A stretch of 12,896 nucleotides of DNA from Candidatus Bathyarchaeota archaeon (GCA_016934355.1 JAFGTA010000144.1:1-12896); one strand, 5' to 3'; shown: positions 1-6,350, numbered from the stretch's first letter. Translations and numbers: made by a program. Notes: generated by a model from the sequence alone, not told the origin.

Positions 1-54
1 ATAGTTTTTACATGGACCTTGAGGATTTTAACCATCCTCGCGATCTCCTCACTC

Positions 55-258
55 CTAGGCGTGGAGATTCAGGAGTAAGCATGGATCCCTCCGCGCGATT
101 GCATAGAGCTCCACAGTTTGACATATTTTCGCACGCCCCGGAAACCCTGTATGAACAGGGATTAACATTTCAGGTTTGATTTTTTTTCTATCACTTCGTT
201 CATTTCTGAGCGAGGCGGGTCCACCTGAATGTATTTGTATGAGTTCAAAATATTCATC
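55..258 (-). pseudogene. Remnant of a metallo-beta-lactamase fold hydrolase (C-terminal RMMBL-like part)
   Basis: The minus-strand reading of this stretch gives a peptide containing IQIHSGGPASL, then 10 residues later KIKPEMLIPVHTGFPG. This matches, without gaps, the C-terminal block of beta-CASP/RNase J-like metallo-hydrolases (QIHxSGHAS...IKPKMLIPIHTxxP). In intact members the His of SGHA helps bind metal. Here it is Pro (codon CCC at 217-219, one change from CAC). The upstream catalytic HxHxDH region of a roughly 400-residue protein is absent, and the sequence before the block is AT-rich and unrelated. The reading frame is open to a TAG at 55-57, so this may be a degraded gene tail and not an expressed protein. 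The family match is made by eye from motif memory. Confidence 0.5.
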
Positions 259-310
259 TATGCGCGCCCACGATAAAGTAAAAAATATTTTAAAAAGCAC
301 CTTGAACTCA
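240..310. repeat. 9-base perfect inverted repeat
   Basis: TGAGTTCAA at 240-248 is matched by its exact reverse complement TTGAACTCA at 302-310. The intervening 53 bases are mostly AT-rich with a GCGCGC core near 262. It lies just upstream (in the sense of the minus strand) of the metallo-hydrolase remnant. It could be a hairpin, the ends of a small inserted element, or chance. Confidence 0.35.
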
Positions 311-416
311 AACCATAATGTAGAAGATTTTATCATCGCTTCATCGTAATCCTATCATGATTCATAGAGAATGCAAACCACAGTCTTCTCTAGTAATGAG
401 ATAAATACCAAATTAG

Positions 417-489
417 TGGACTGGGGGGGATTTGAACCCCCGACCTCCTGGTTGCGAACCAGGCATTCATACCCCTGAACTACCAGCCC
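417..489 (-). tRNA. tRNA-Ala (anticodon CGC)
   Basis: The reverse complement folds into a complete 73-nt cloverleaf: acceptor stem GGGCTGG/CCAGTCC, anticodon stem CCTGG/CCAGG around loop TTCGCAA, and T stem GGGGG/CCCCC around TTCAAAT. The anticodon is CGC, reading the alanine codon GCG. The acceptor stem has the G3-U70 wobble pair that identifies alanine tRNAs, and the discriminator base is A. No CCA is encoded and no intron is seen. Confidence 0.97.
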
Positions 490-513
490 TAACCACACAC
501 AAACAAACGCCAA

Positions 514-523
514 CGATAAAAAA
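514..523 (-). promoter_or_regulatory. TATA-like element for tRNA-Ala
   Basis: On the minus strand TTTTTTATCG is centred about 29 bases before the tRNA 5' end, the spacing expected for an archaeal TATA box. The rest of 490-632 is A/C-rich on the plus strand. Its minus-strand T-rich runs (about 580-605) could end transcription of the Cys-rich gene. Confidence 0.45.
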
Positions 524-632
524 GTTTAGCCTAAAAACCACCCCAGAGACAGAAAAACCACTCACCAACAAAGCCTACGAAAAATAAACAAACGATAAAT
601 GAGAATACAGAGGTCGCTAAACAATTAACCTT

Positions 633-821
633 TTACTTGAAAATGCTCTTACCCTTCCTGCTCTCGTCCCTGACCCCCGGGAACTTTTCGCCGTCATAGT
701 CAGGGCAGTAGCCTGTGAAGCTCATCCAGTCAAGCAGCGGCTCGCACGCGGAGTCTATGGTGCAGGCGTTATCCGTGTTGTGGCTGCAGTCTCTTACCTT
801 GCATTCTGTACCTTTCGCCAT
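633..821 (-). CDS. Small Cys-rich protein (DUF1540-like)
   Basis: The product is 62 residues from the ATG at 819-821. Five cysteines lie at 7, 12, 20, 26 and 39, in the pattern CKVRDC-x7-C-x5-C and then YCPDY. The C-x4-C-x7-C start (ECKVRDCSHNTDNAC) resembles the short DUF1540 metal-binding motif. The tail is basic (RKGKSIFK). A TTG at 849-851 is in frame but lies next to a strong TATA element at 851-866, so the ATG at 821 gives a sensible short leader. The gene follows the proteasome beta gene on the same strand but has its own promoter. A zinc-binding role is plausible from the cysteines; no function can be assigned. Confidence 0.7.
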   Translation of the reverse strand: MAKGTECKVRDCSHNTDNACTIDSACEPLLDWMSFTGYCPDYDGEKFPGVRDESRKGKSIFK

Positions 822-850
822 AACGTCACACCGTATCAAGGGGTGCGTCA

Positions 851-866
851 ATATATAAAATATATA
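851..866 (-). promoter_or_regulatory. TATA-box region for the Cys-rich gene
   Basis: The minus strand reads TATATATTTTATATAT, 30-45 bases before the ATG at 821. Transcription would start near 830 and leave a leader of about 10 bases. It lies within the 50 bases between the psmB stop and the small gene, so this gene is probably transcribed separately. Confidence 0.55.
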
Positions 867-870
867 CAGC

Positions 871-1476
871 TTAGCCGCGGAGGCTCAGCGACCGCTCCTC
901 GCTGCCGCCAGCCTTGATGATGAGGATGTCGATGCCGTCTCCGCTCACAGCGTCCCTCGCAACCGCAGCCTTTATCGCCTTGGTGACCAACTCGACACCC
1001 GCCTCGCAGTCCAGCCCCTTGCTGTACTGTGCCTCCAGCACACCCATGGCGATGGGGGCGCCAGAGCCAGCGGATATGAATTCGTCAGGAATCAGGCTGC
1101 CAGCCAGGTCCATGCTGTACAGGGACGGGCCATCCGCGTCATAGCCGCCGACGAGGGTCTCCATGAGGAGGGGCATCATCCGCCTGTTGAACAGCATGTT
1201 GCTGATGAGCTTGCTCATGGACTTTGTGGTGATGGGCCTACCCTTGTCCAGCCTGAACAGGTTGGCGTACGCCGAAGCCTCCCGCATAAGGGCCTGCATG
1301 TCACTCATGAGGCCCGCGAAGGCGAGGCCTATGTTATCGGTGAGCTTGAAGACCTTCTTGCCGTGCCTGCTGGACACTAGGCGCCCCCAGCTGACGCGTT
1401 TCTCGCTTGCGAGGACTACTCCGTCGCTGCATATTAGGCCAACAGTCGTGGCTCCCTGTATCGCCTGGTACCCCAT
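871..1476 (-). CDS. psmB: Proteasome beta subunit, probably non-catalytic (Thr1 replaced by Ala)
   Basis: The 201-residue protein is a 20S proteasome beta subunit that would form the inner rings of the core particle. It begins MGYQAIQGATTVGL, then SDGVVLASEKR, RHGKKVFKL, FAGLMSDMQALMRE, GSGAPIAMGVLEAQY and RDAVSGDGIDILII, matching beta subunits along the whole length. In beta numbering Glu17, Arg19, Lys33, the GSG serine (129), Asp166 and Ser169 are all present at the right spacing. Counting back from them, position 1, the catalytic Thr that becomes the new N-terminus, is Ala (GCC at 1450-1452). Sulfolobus PsmB1 has a similar PATAIG start and is the non-catalytic type. The short leader would probably not be autocleaved. 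GAGG lies 5 bases before the ATG. A second, active beta gene is expected elsewhere in the genome. Confidence 0.95.
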   Translation of the reverse strand: MGYQAIQGATTVGLICSDGVVLASEKRVSWGRLVSSRHGKKVFKLTDNIGLAFAGLMSDMQALMREASAYANLFRLDKGRPITTKSMSKLISNMLFNRRMMPLLMETLVGGYDADGPSLYSMDLAGSLIPDEFISAGSGAPIAMGVLEAQYSKGLDCEAGVELVTKAIKAAVARDAVSGDGIDILIIKAGGSEERSLSLRG

Positions 1477-1513
1477 CTCTTCCTCACTTTCCAGTGTTCA
1501 GTACGGCAGGCGC

Positions 1514-1523
1514 GATATATACG
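1514..1523 (-). promoter_or_regulatory. TATA-like element for the proteasome beta gene
   Basis: The minus strand reads GTATATATCG in the 53-base gap after the bax1 stop, about 40 bases before the psmB ATG. A start near 1492 would leave a leader of about 16 bases that includes the GAGG ribosome-binding site. This suggests psmB can be transcribed independently of the xpb-bax1 unit. Confidence 0.45.
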
Positions 1524-1529
1524 TTGCTT

Positions 1530-2645
1530 CTACAGCCTGTAGACGCGGCTCTGGTCCCTTGGCCGCCGGGGCTCCACCTGGTACCCCAACGCCTCCAGCA
1601 CAGGCATGAAGTTGCGGACACCGCTGCTCTTCAGCAACGCCCTCGCCTCCCCGAGGGTCTCCACGCCCTCCAGCGCCTCGTTGATCTCAGCGAGCTTCAC
1701 GGGCGTGACGAGGACGCCGCCGAGGTCCCTGTACTCGAAGCCCTCGCCGCGTATCTCCTTGATTACCTCAGCCTCCGTCACCCCTCGCCTCCGGGCGAGC
1801 TCCTCCAGCACGATAAGCTCCCCGTGGCCGGGTTTCCTGGGCTCCCTTTGGGCTATCTCGATGATCAGTTCCGCGCCATGCGGGTCCCTAGTGAGCAGGT
1901 CGCCGTGGACGCCGCTGCTCATCTCCATGACCGCGGGCTGCTTCCTCCTCGCCGGGTACACAATCGTGGCTTTCAGCATCCAACGGCCCGCCTTCAGAAG
2001 CCGCCCTAGAAACTCGTCGACCCTCGACGCCCTCTGGTGGAGACGGTTAGTGGGTTTCAGGGAGATCACGAGGGTAGGACCCGTACCGTTTACCCGCTGC
2101 TCAACGTCTCCGACGGCCTCCGCCAGACGGATCAGGTAATCGTCCGAGCCATCGACCGCAGCCTCGATGCCCCTCGCGTAGGAGAGAAGGGCGACGGTGT
2201 TGGCGAAGTTGTAGAACCGGAGAAGCTCCTCGGCCCCAGGCTCCCCGAACTCGGCGAGAACCTGCTCATCCTCAAGGTCGCCGTACAGGCTCTCGTCCAG
2301 CTCAGGTACGGAGACGCCGAGCCTCCCAGCCACTGTGGCGAGCACCTCCATCCGCTCCCGTTCGGTCGCCACGACCCTCCCCGCGGCTTCCCTGAACACC
2401 ATACTCCTCGCCTGAAGAGGAGGCACCGACGCCCTAGACTCGAAGACGCATCGGGACTCTAGGACCGACGCGAGGCCCCTGACCAGCCTGTAGTCGTACC
2501 CGAGCTGCTCGCAGTCCTGAAGCGCCTCGTCCAGGGCGCCTCGCCTCCTGCCCACGTGGTCTCCATACACGGCGATGAGGGTCTTGGCTAGGCTTGTGTC
2601 CCCCTTCACGAAGACCGGGCGTATCACCTCCTTACGCCTGTACAC
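1530..2645 (-). CDS. bax1: Bax1-like protein (DUF790), partner of XPB, apparently lacking the C-terminal nuclease core
   Basis: The 371-residue protein resembles DUF790/Bax1, the archaeal endonuclease that binds XPB and is proposed to act in nucleotide excision repair. Recognisable blocks are HVGRRRGALDEAL (30-42), DYRLVRGLASVLE (51-63), SLYGDLEDEQVL (118-129), LLRFYNFANTVALL (140-153) and RWMLKATIVY (about 221-230), followed by MEMSSG. The usual C-terminal PD-(D/E)xK-like block of the family (PDFxF...EIvGFwTPeY) is not seen. In its place are about 120 residues that look largely helical. The length is short for the family (usually over 400). The coordinates use the GTG at 2643-2645. Family alignment and a GGAGG at 2681-2685 suggest that translation begins nine codons earlier at the CTG at 2670-2672. 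The gene sits 23 bases after xpb, the classic pairing. Confidence 0.8.
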   Translation of the reverse strand: MYRRKEVIRPVFVKGDTSLAKTLIAVYGDHVGRRRGALDEALQDCEQLGYDYRLVRGLASVLESRCVFESRASVPPLQARSMVFREAAGRVVATERERMEVLATVAGRLGVSVPELDESLYGDLEDEQVLAEFGEPGAEELLRFYNFANTVALLSYARGIEAAVDGSDDYLIRLAEAVGDVEQRVNGTGPTLVISLKPTNRLHQRASRVDEFLGRLLKAGRWMLKATIVYPARRKQPAVMEMSSGVHGDLLTRDPHGAELIIEIAQREPRKPGHGELIVLEELARRRGVTEAEVIKEIRGEGFEYRDLGGVLVTPVKLAEINEALEGVETLGEARALLKSSGVRNFMPVLEALGYQVEPRRPRDQSRVYRL

Positions 2646-2668
2646 CCTTATGTGCTCGAGGGGCAGCG

Positions 2669-3991
2669 TCAGCTTCTCCGCCTCCTGGCGCTGATGTAGG
2701 TCTCGGCGGTACCCTCTGAGACGAGCTCATAGAGAACAGCCTGTTTGCCCGGCCTCTTCCTGAGTATGCGGCCAAGCCTCTGAACGAACTGCCTGTTGCT
2801 ACCGGACCCGCTTATGATGACGGCGACGCTGGCGTCCGGCACGTCCACACCCTCGTCGAGGACCCTGCTGGCGACTATGCGCCTGTAGGAGCCGTCCCTG
2901 AAGCCGCCGAGTATCTCCTCACGCTCCTCGCGGGGCGTCTGGTGGGTTATCGCGGGTATGAGCAGCTCCCTGCTGAGCCTGTAGACGAGCTTGTTGTAGC
3001 TGGTGAATATGAGGGTCTTCTCCTCTGGGTTCGCCTTGAGCAGGCTCTTCAGATACGCGATCTTGGAGCCGCTGTTCAGCGCAAGGTCCATGGCGCGGTT
3101 CCTCGCTAGCAGCGCCCGCCTAGCCTCCGGGTCGCGTCCGCTGCGCTTGACGAAGCTGAGGTAGTCCTTGGCGCCTCTGATCCTAATGTTTCTGTGTCTC
3201 AGGAACCCCCTGTAGTTCTCGTACTGCCTGTCATACTCCGCCCTCTCGGCTGCAGTGAGGGGCAGCTTAACAGTCTTCACCGTGAACTCGGAGAGATGTG
3301 TGCCCGCGAGGCTATCCACCCCCCGCCGGTATACGGTTTCCCCGACCAGCTTATCGTACAGCTCCTGTGTCGCCTCATCACTCTGCAGGGTAGCTGTGAG
3401 GCCGAGCCTGTAGGGTGCGAGGTACCGGGTCGCTATCTTCCTGTACGTGGGCGCGGCCAGGTGGTGCACCTCGTCGAAGACCAGCAGCCTGAACCTGTTC
3501 CCCAGGCTCCTCGCCCTGATGCTGGCGGAGTCGTAGGTGGCGACGGTCACAGGCTGAACGTCGTCCTCGCCTCCCCCGAGGGCGCCTATATCGACGCCGA
3601 ACGCCTGCCCAAGCACCTCCCTCCACTGCTCGACTAGGACGATTGTGGGAACCGTGACAAGCGTGGCGCACTGAAGAGCCTCGATCGCCTTGACGGCGAG
3701 AAAAGTCTTTCCGGCCCCAGTCGGGAGCACGACTATTCCTCTGCCCCTGTTCACAGTCCACCTAGTTAGCGCCTCCCTCTGGTAGTCCCTGAGGGCTATT
3801 TCTGAGCGTAGTTTGGGCGGCTCAGGGGCGTCCATCGCCTTGTCTGCATATGGTGTCTCGGTGGAGTCGAGGCGCCTTATCACTTCGTGGTACCTGTAGG
3901 CGGGGCACTCTTCCAGCGGCTCGACGCCGTCGAGGTACACGCTGCCGCCCTCTACCTTGACTCTGCCTCTCTCGTAGCGGAGGGTTATCAT
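2669..3991 (-). CDS. xpb: XPB-type superfamily 2 DNA helicase
   Basis: The 440-residue protein matches archaeal XPB, an ATP-dependent 3'-5' DNA translocase linked to repair or transcription, over its full length. It has an N-terminal damage-recognition-like domain (about 1-60), RDYQREAL (68-75), Walker A LPTGAGKT (89-96), Walker B DEVHH (173-177), LTAT (198-201), a thumb-like insertion after SLAGTHL (about 227-310), then ITHQTPREEREEIL (348-361), DEGVDVPDA (379-387) and QRLGRILR (404-411). All ATPase motifs look intact. The RED motif that normally follows TAT (as in TATFERED or TATLVRED) reads TLQSDEA, so its Arg is missing. The ATG is clear but has no good Shine-Dalgarno, and the gap from rtcA is 43 bases. 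The 3' end supplies the ribosome-binding site of bax1. Confidence 0.96.
   Translation of the reverse strand: MITLRYERGRVKVEGGSVYLDGVEPLEECPAYRYHEVIRRLDSTETPYADKAMDAPEPPKLRSEIALRDYQREALTRWTVNRGRGIVVLPTGAGKTFLAVKAIEALQCATLVTVPTIVLVEQWREVLGQAFGVDIGALGGGEDDVQPVTVATYDSASIRARSLGNRFRLLVFDEVHHLAAPTYRKIATRYLAPYRLGLTATLQSDEATQELYDKLVGETVYRRGVDSLAGTHLSEFTVKTVKLPLTAAERAEYDRQYENYRGFLRHRNIRIRGAKDYLSFVKRSGRDPEARRALLARNRAMDLALNSGSKIAYLKSLLKANPEEKTLIFTSYNKLVYRLSRELLIPAITHQTPREEREEILGGFRDGSYRRIVASRVLDEGVDVPDASVAVIISGSGSNRQFVQRLGRILRKRPGKQAVLYELVSEGTAETYISARRRRS
2681..2685 (-). promoter_or_regulatory. Shine-Dalgarno GGAGG inside the xpb 3' end, for bax1
   Basis: GGAGG on the minus strand is formed by the Arg codons near the end of xpb. 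It lies 8 bases before a CTG at 2670-2672 that overlaps the xpb stop as CTGA. It is about 35 bases from the GTG at 2645, too far to serve that codon directly. It therefore favours the upstream start for bax1. Confidence 0.5.
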
Positions 3992-4034
3992 GGTGCGTTT
4001 GTCACATCAACTGCGTAAGGGTCATGGATAAGCA

Positions 4035-5087
4035 CTATCCAATTCTCCTCGAGTAGCCGAATCCCTTACACATGACTGTGGCGGGTTTGTCCATGGAGCC
4101 CTTGACGTTGAACTTGGCGCCGGTGAAAGTCTTCGCGAGCTCTATCGCGGTGAGGGTGTGGAGCGTCAACCTGCTTGTCTTGAAGCTGGACTCCCCCTCC
4201 GCCAGCGAACACGGCAGCACCATGTGGTCTGCGGTGTGGTAGTCCACCGTGGCGCCCGTCGCGATCTGTTGGACGAGGCTCTCCGCCGCCTCTAACCCAA
4301 CCTTCTCGGCGGGTTTACCCCTCTCACCTATCGAGTCTGAGCCTAGGTACATGGAGTCAGCCCAGAGGCATATCAGGCTCCCAGGCGAGAACGGCGCATA
4401 GTCTCCCTCCAGTGTATGTGATACGATACGCGGCTTGAAGCCTGATTCGCGGAGACGACTCGAAGCGGAGCTTGCTTGTCGCTCAGCCACGTGTGGGGGT
4501 AACTTCCCGCAGATTGAGACCCCCTTTACTTCGCCGATCCCCTGTTTATCAGGTTTAAAGGCGAGCAGTGTGTCTGTGGGCTGGATTACCGCCTTCACCT
4601 CTCCGCCGCCCTTCGGGTAGAACCCGTGCCGCAGGACGTCGAGGCTGCACCTCATCCTCATGGAGCCGAAGGCTCGCCAGACGATGTTAGTGATGAACGG
4701 CGTCGTAGGAGACCACCTCACAGCGGTGCCTCCCCTCACGCGGAGCTCAATCTCCGCGTCGGCGTAGGCGGCTATCGGCGTGAGGCACTGAAGCAGGAGA
4801 GTGCCGCTGCCCGCGGTGCCAATGTCGAAGCTGTACCTGCCTCCCTTGATCTTCCCGGGTGTAAACACGGCCTCCGTTGAACCCAGCGTGGCTCCCCGTA
4901 GCTCGGCTCCCGTGAGCGACGCCGCCGCCTTGAGTGTGGTCAGGTGCTGCGGCTTGAGGCCTGGCTGCGTACGCTTCGCCCTGATGCCGTATATCCTGAA
5001 GGGCTCGCCGAGGATGGCGCTGTAGGCGGTGGCCATGCGGAGGAGCTGTCCTCCGCCCTCCATCATGCCGCCGTCCACGGTTATCAT
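4035..5087 (-). CDS. rtcA: RNA 3'-terminal phosphate cyclase
   Basis: The 350-residue protein is RtcA, which converts RNA 3'-phosphate ends into 2',3'-cyclic phosphates with ATP through an enzyme-AMP intermediate. Signature blocks are VDGGMMEGGGQLLR (4-17), RTQPGLKPQHL (39-49), GTAGSGTLLLQ (90-100), RHGFYPKGGGEV (153-164) and HTADHMVLPCSL (284-295). The residue aligning with the adenylated His of E. coli RtcA is His310 in RLTLHTLTAI, so it is predicted to be an active cyclase and not an Rcl1-like protein. The length is normal. The ATG starts 9 bases after the stop of the B3/B4 gene, with AGGA just upstream, so the two are probably co-transcribed. No RtcB ligase gene is in the window. Confidence 0.95.
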   Translation of the reverse strand: MITVDGGMMEGGGQLLRMATAYSAILGEPFRIYGIRAKRTQPGLKPQHLTTLKAAASLTGAELRGATLGSTEAVFTPGKIKGGRYSFDIGTAGSGTLLLQCLTPIAAYADAEIELRVRGGTAVRWSPTTPFITNIVWRAFGSMRMRCSLDVLRHGFYPKGGGEVKAVIQPTDTLLAFKPDKQGIGEVKGVSICGKLPPHVAERQASSASSRLRESGFKPRIVSHTLEGDYAPFSPGSLICLWADSMYLGSDSIGERGKPAEKVGLEAAESLVQQIATGATVDYHTADHMVLPCSLAEGESSFKTSRLTLHTLTAIELAKTFTGAKFNVKGSMDKPATVMCKGFGYSRRIG

Positions 5088-5096
5088 GGCGTCTTC

Positions 5097-5762
5097 CTAG
5101 GAGGCTGTGCCTCCGCAAAAACGTGGCAGCACTCGTCTCGCGTGCGCCGAGCCCTTCTCAAGCTCATCGAGGGTTATCCCCGGGGCGCCGCACATAAGCA
5201 TGAGAACGTTCTTGGTCTTCATCGTGACCTTGCTGTGGTCTGCGTCACGGTACGGGTATATGGCTACGAGGCGCTCCGCGTCCTCGATCACTGCCTCGCC
5301 TCCGCTCAGCGTCACGGGCTTCTTCATGGCGATGCCCAGGAACTCCTCTCCCTCCCGAGCCTCCCTCATTAGTAGCCTACCCTCCAGCAGGCTGCTGTCG
5401 AAGCTAGCTATTGGGATGGCGGAGTCCATGGACACCAGGTTGTAGGCGTCGACCCACGTGTTGATCTTGGGGATGGGATTGTCCCTGAGCACCCTCCTTA
5501 TGAGAGCCTCGGCGGCGGGCCTGTTCTTGGTCGGGTCTATGCCCAGCTTCCAGAAGAAGTCCCTGTAGGCGCGGAAGGTAGGGTGCTCGCGGAGCTGCTC
5601 TACCTCCCACCGCTCCTTGATCTCCGCGGAGACCTCCAGCTTGTAGTCTTCGAGCTCACGGCTCTCCCGCGCAACCGAGACGCCGCTGAACCGTATTATC
5701 TGGGCGGCGAGCCCCGGGAACCTCGCCTGCAGCTCAGGGCTTAACTTTAGGTACTCGGGCAC
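5097..5762 (-). CDS. B3/B4 tRNA-binding domain protein (PheRS beta editing-domain homologue)
   Basis: The 221-residue protein is a free-standing B3/B4 domain like that in the phenylalanyl-tRNA synthetase beta chain. Key blocks are FFWKLGIDPTKNRPAAEAL (69-87), KINTWVDAYNLVS (99-111) and YPYRDADHSKVT (169-180); the last is the substrate-pocket part of the family. In PheRS this fold hydrolyses mischarged Tyr-tRNA. Stand-alone copies are usually considered possible trans-editing factors, but the substrate here is not known. The GTG start is supported by AGGAGG, with 8 bases between GGAGG and the GTG. The gene begins 2 bases after the nadM stop and is followed after 9 bases by rtcA, so translation within this cluster is probably coupled. 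Confidence 0.88.
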   Translation of the reverse strand: MPEYLKLSPELQARFPGLAAQIIRFSGVSVARESRELEDYKLEVSAEIKERWEVEQLREHPTFRAYRDFFWKLGIDPTKNRPAAEALIRRVLRDNPIPKINTWVDAYNLVSMDSAIPIASFDSSLLEGRLLMREAREGEEFLGIAMKKPVTLSGGEAVIEDAERLVAIYPYRDADHSKVTMKTKNVLMLMCGAPGITLDELEKGSAHARRVLPRFCGGTAS

Positions 5763-5764
5763 TT

Positions 5765-6301
5765 TTAGTGCCTCCTGTTGTTCAAGGAGTCGGTCTTGGC
5801 TAGGTCCCTTATCCTGTTCTCGCCGTCGATGTCCTCGACTATCTGGTAGACCTCGGGGGGCACAAGGTCGCTCCAGTCCTCTGACTCCAGTATCCTGCGC
5901 CTTATCTCGGACGCCTCGAACTTTCCCCGCTCAAACATCCTGATGTACTTCACCTCGTACCCCGCCTCTATGAGCAGCCTCCTGGTGAGGGGCTGGTTGC
6001 TGTAGACGAGGTCGAACCTCGGTGTCTGGCTCTCCACGGCGCTGACCCAGACGCGGTGGGCGGGGGCGTCCGGGATGGGTATGATCATGTACCGCTCAGT
6101 GGGCACCTCAGCGGCGTCTAGCGCCGCGCGGATCATCTCGATGCGCTCCCCGGCGGTGAACGGGTTGTCGTGCTCGTGGCTCATCTGGGCGCTGCCTACC
6201 ACGAGGACAAGCTCGTCGCAGCCTTCCAGTATAGTCTTGATGGCGTGGAGGTGCCCGTAGTGGAAGGGCTGGAACCTGCCTACGAATAATGCGCGGGTCA
6301 C
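5765..6301 (-). CDS. nadM: Nicotinamide-nucleotide adenylyltransferase, archaeal type
   Basis: The 178-residue enzyme joins NMN and ATP to make NAD. It shows the nucleotidyltransferase motif GRFQPFHYGH (8-17) with the catalytic HxGH (14-17), VVGSAQMSHEHDNPFTAGER (34-53), which is characteristic of archaeal NadM, the SNQP loop (101-104), and EASEIRRRI (129-137) in place of the usual SGTEIR-like motif. The GTG at 6299-6301 was chosen because family proteins begin a few residues before the GRFQP motif and GGGAG lies about 8 bases upstream. Upstream in-frame codons to 6409 give an unrelated low-quality extension. It is the first gene of the nadM, B3/B4, rtcA, xpb, bax1 block, and a weak TATA element sits about 40 bases upstream. 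Confidence 0.95.
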   Translation of the reverse strand: MTRALFVGRFQPFHYGHLHAIKTILEGCDELVLVVGSAQMSHEHDNPFTAGERIEMIRAALDAAEVPTERYMIIPIPDAPAHRVWVSAVESQTPRFDLVYSNQPLTRRLLIEAGYEVKYIRMFERGKFEASEIRRRILESEDWSDLVPPEVYQIVEDIDGENRIRDLAKTDSLNNRRH

Positions 6302-6340
6302 TTGCTTCTCTCCCTTTTGTTGAATGGTGAGGGGACGCGG

Positions 6341-6350
6341 TTTATGTGTT
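6341..6350 (-). promoter_or_regulatory. Possible TATA element for nadM and the downstream cluster
   Basis: AACACATAAA on the minus strand lies 40-49 bases before the nadM GTG. It would give a leader of about 17 bases containing the GGGAG ribosome-binding site. The match to the archaeal consensus is moderate. It is the only plausible promoter in the 135-base divergent gap for this direction. Confidence 0.35.

Noticed and set aside
1..80. Short inverted repeats such as GAGGAT/ATCCTC (21-26 and 34-39) and ATCTCC/GGAGAT
   Set aside because: The stems are only 6 bases and no RNA family features such as C/D boxes or a clear terminator are present; they are compatible with chance.
1..416. Attachment-site duplication of the tRNA-Ala 3' end, as left by an integrated element
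   Set aside because: I looked for a second copy of the T-arm/acceptor 3' sequence in the adjacent DNA and saw none; no integrase is present in the window.
490..632. Possible small gene or RNA between the tRNA and the Cys-rich gene
   Set aside because: Only A/C-rich low-complexity sequence and repeated AACGATAAA strings were seen, with no coding frame or strong structure beyond the tRNA promoter.
822..851. TTG start at 849-851 for the Cys-rich protein
   Set aside because: It lies directly against the TATA-rich promoter, so it would probably not be in the transcript; the ATG at 821 is better placed.
1407..2009. Long plus-strand open frames opposite bax1
   Set aside because: They are antisense to a clearly recognisable gene, have Pro/Arg/Leu-rich composition typical of GC-rich shadow frames, and show no family motif.
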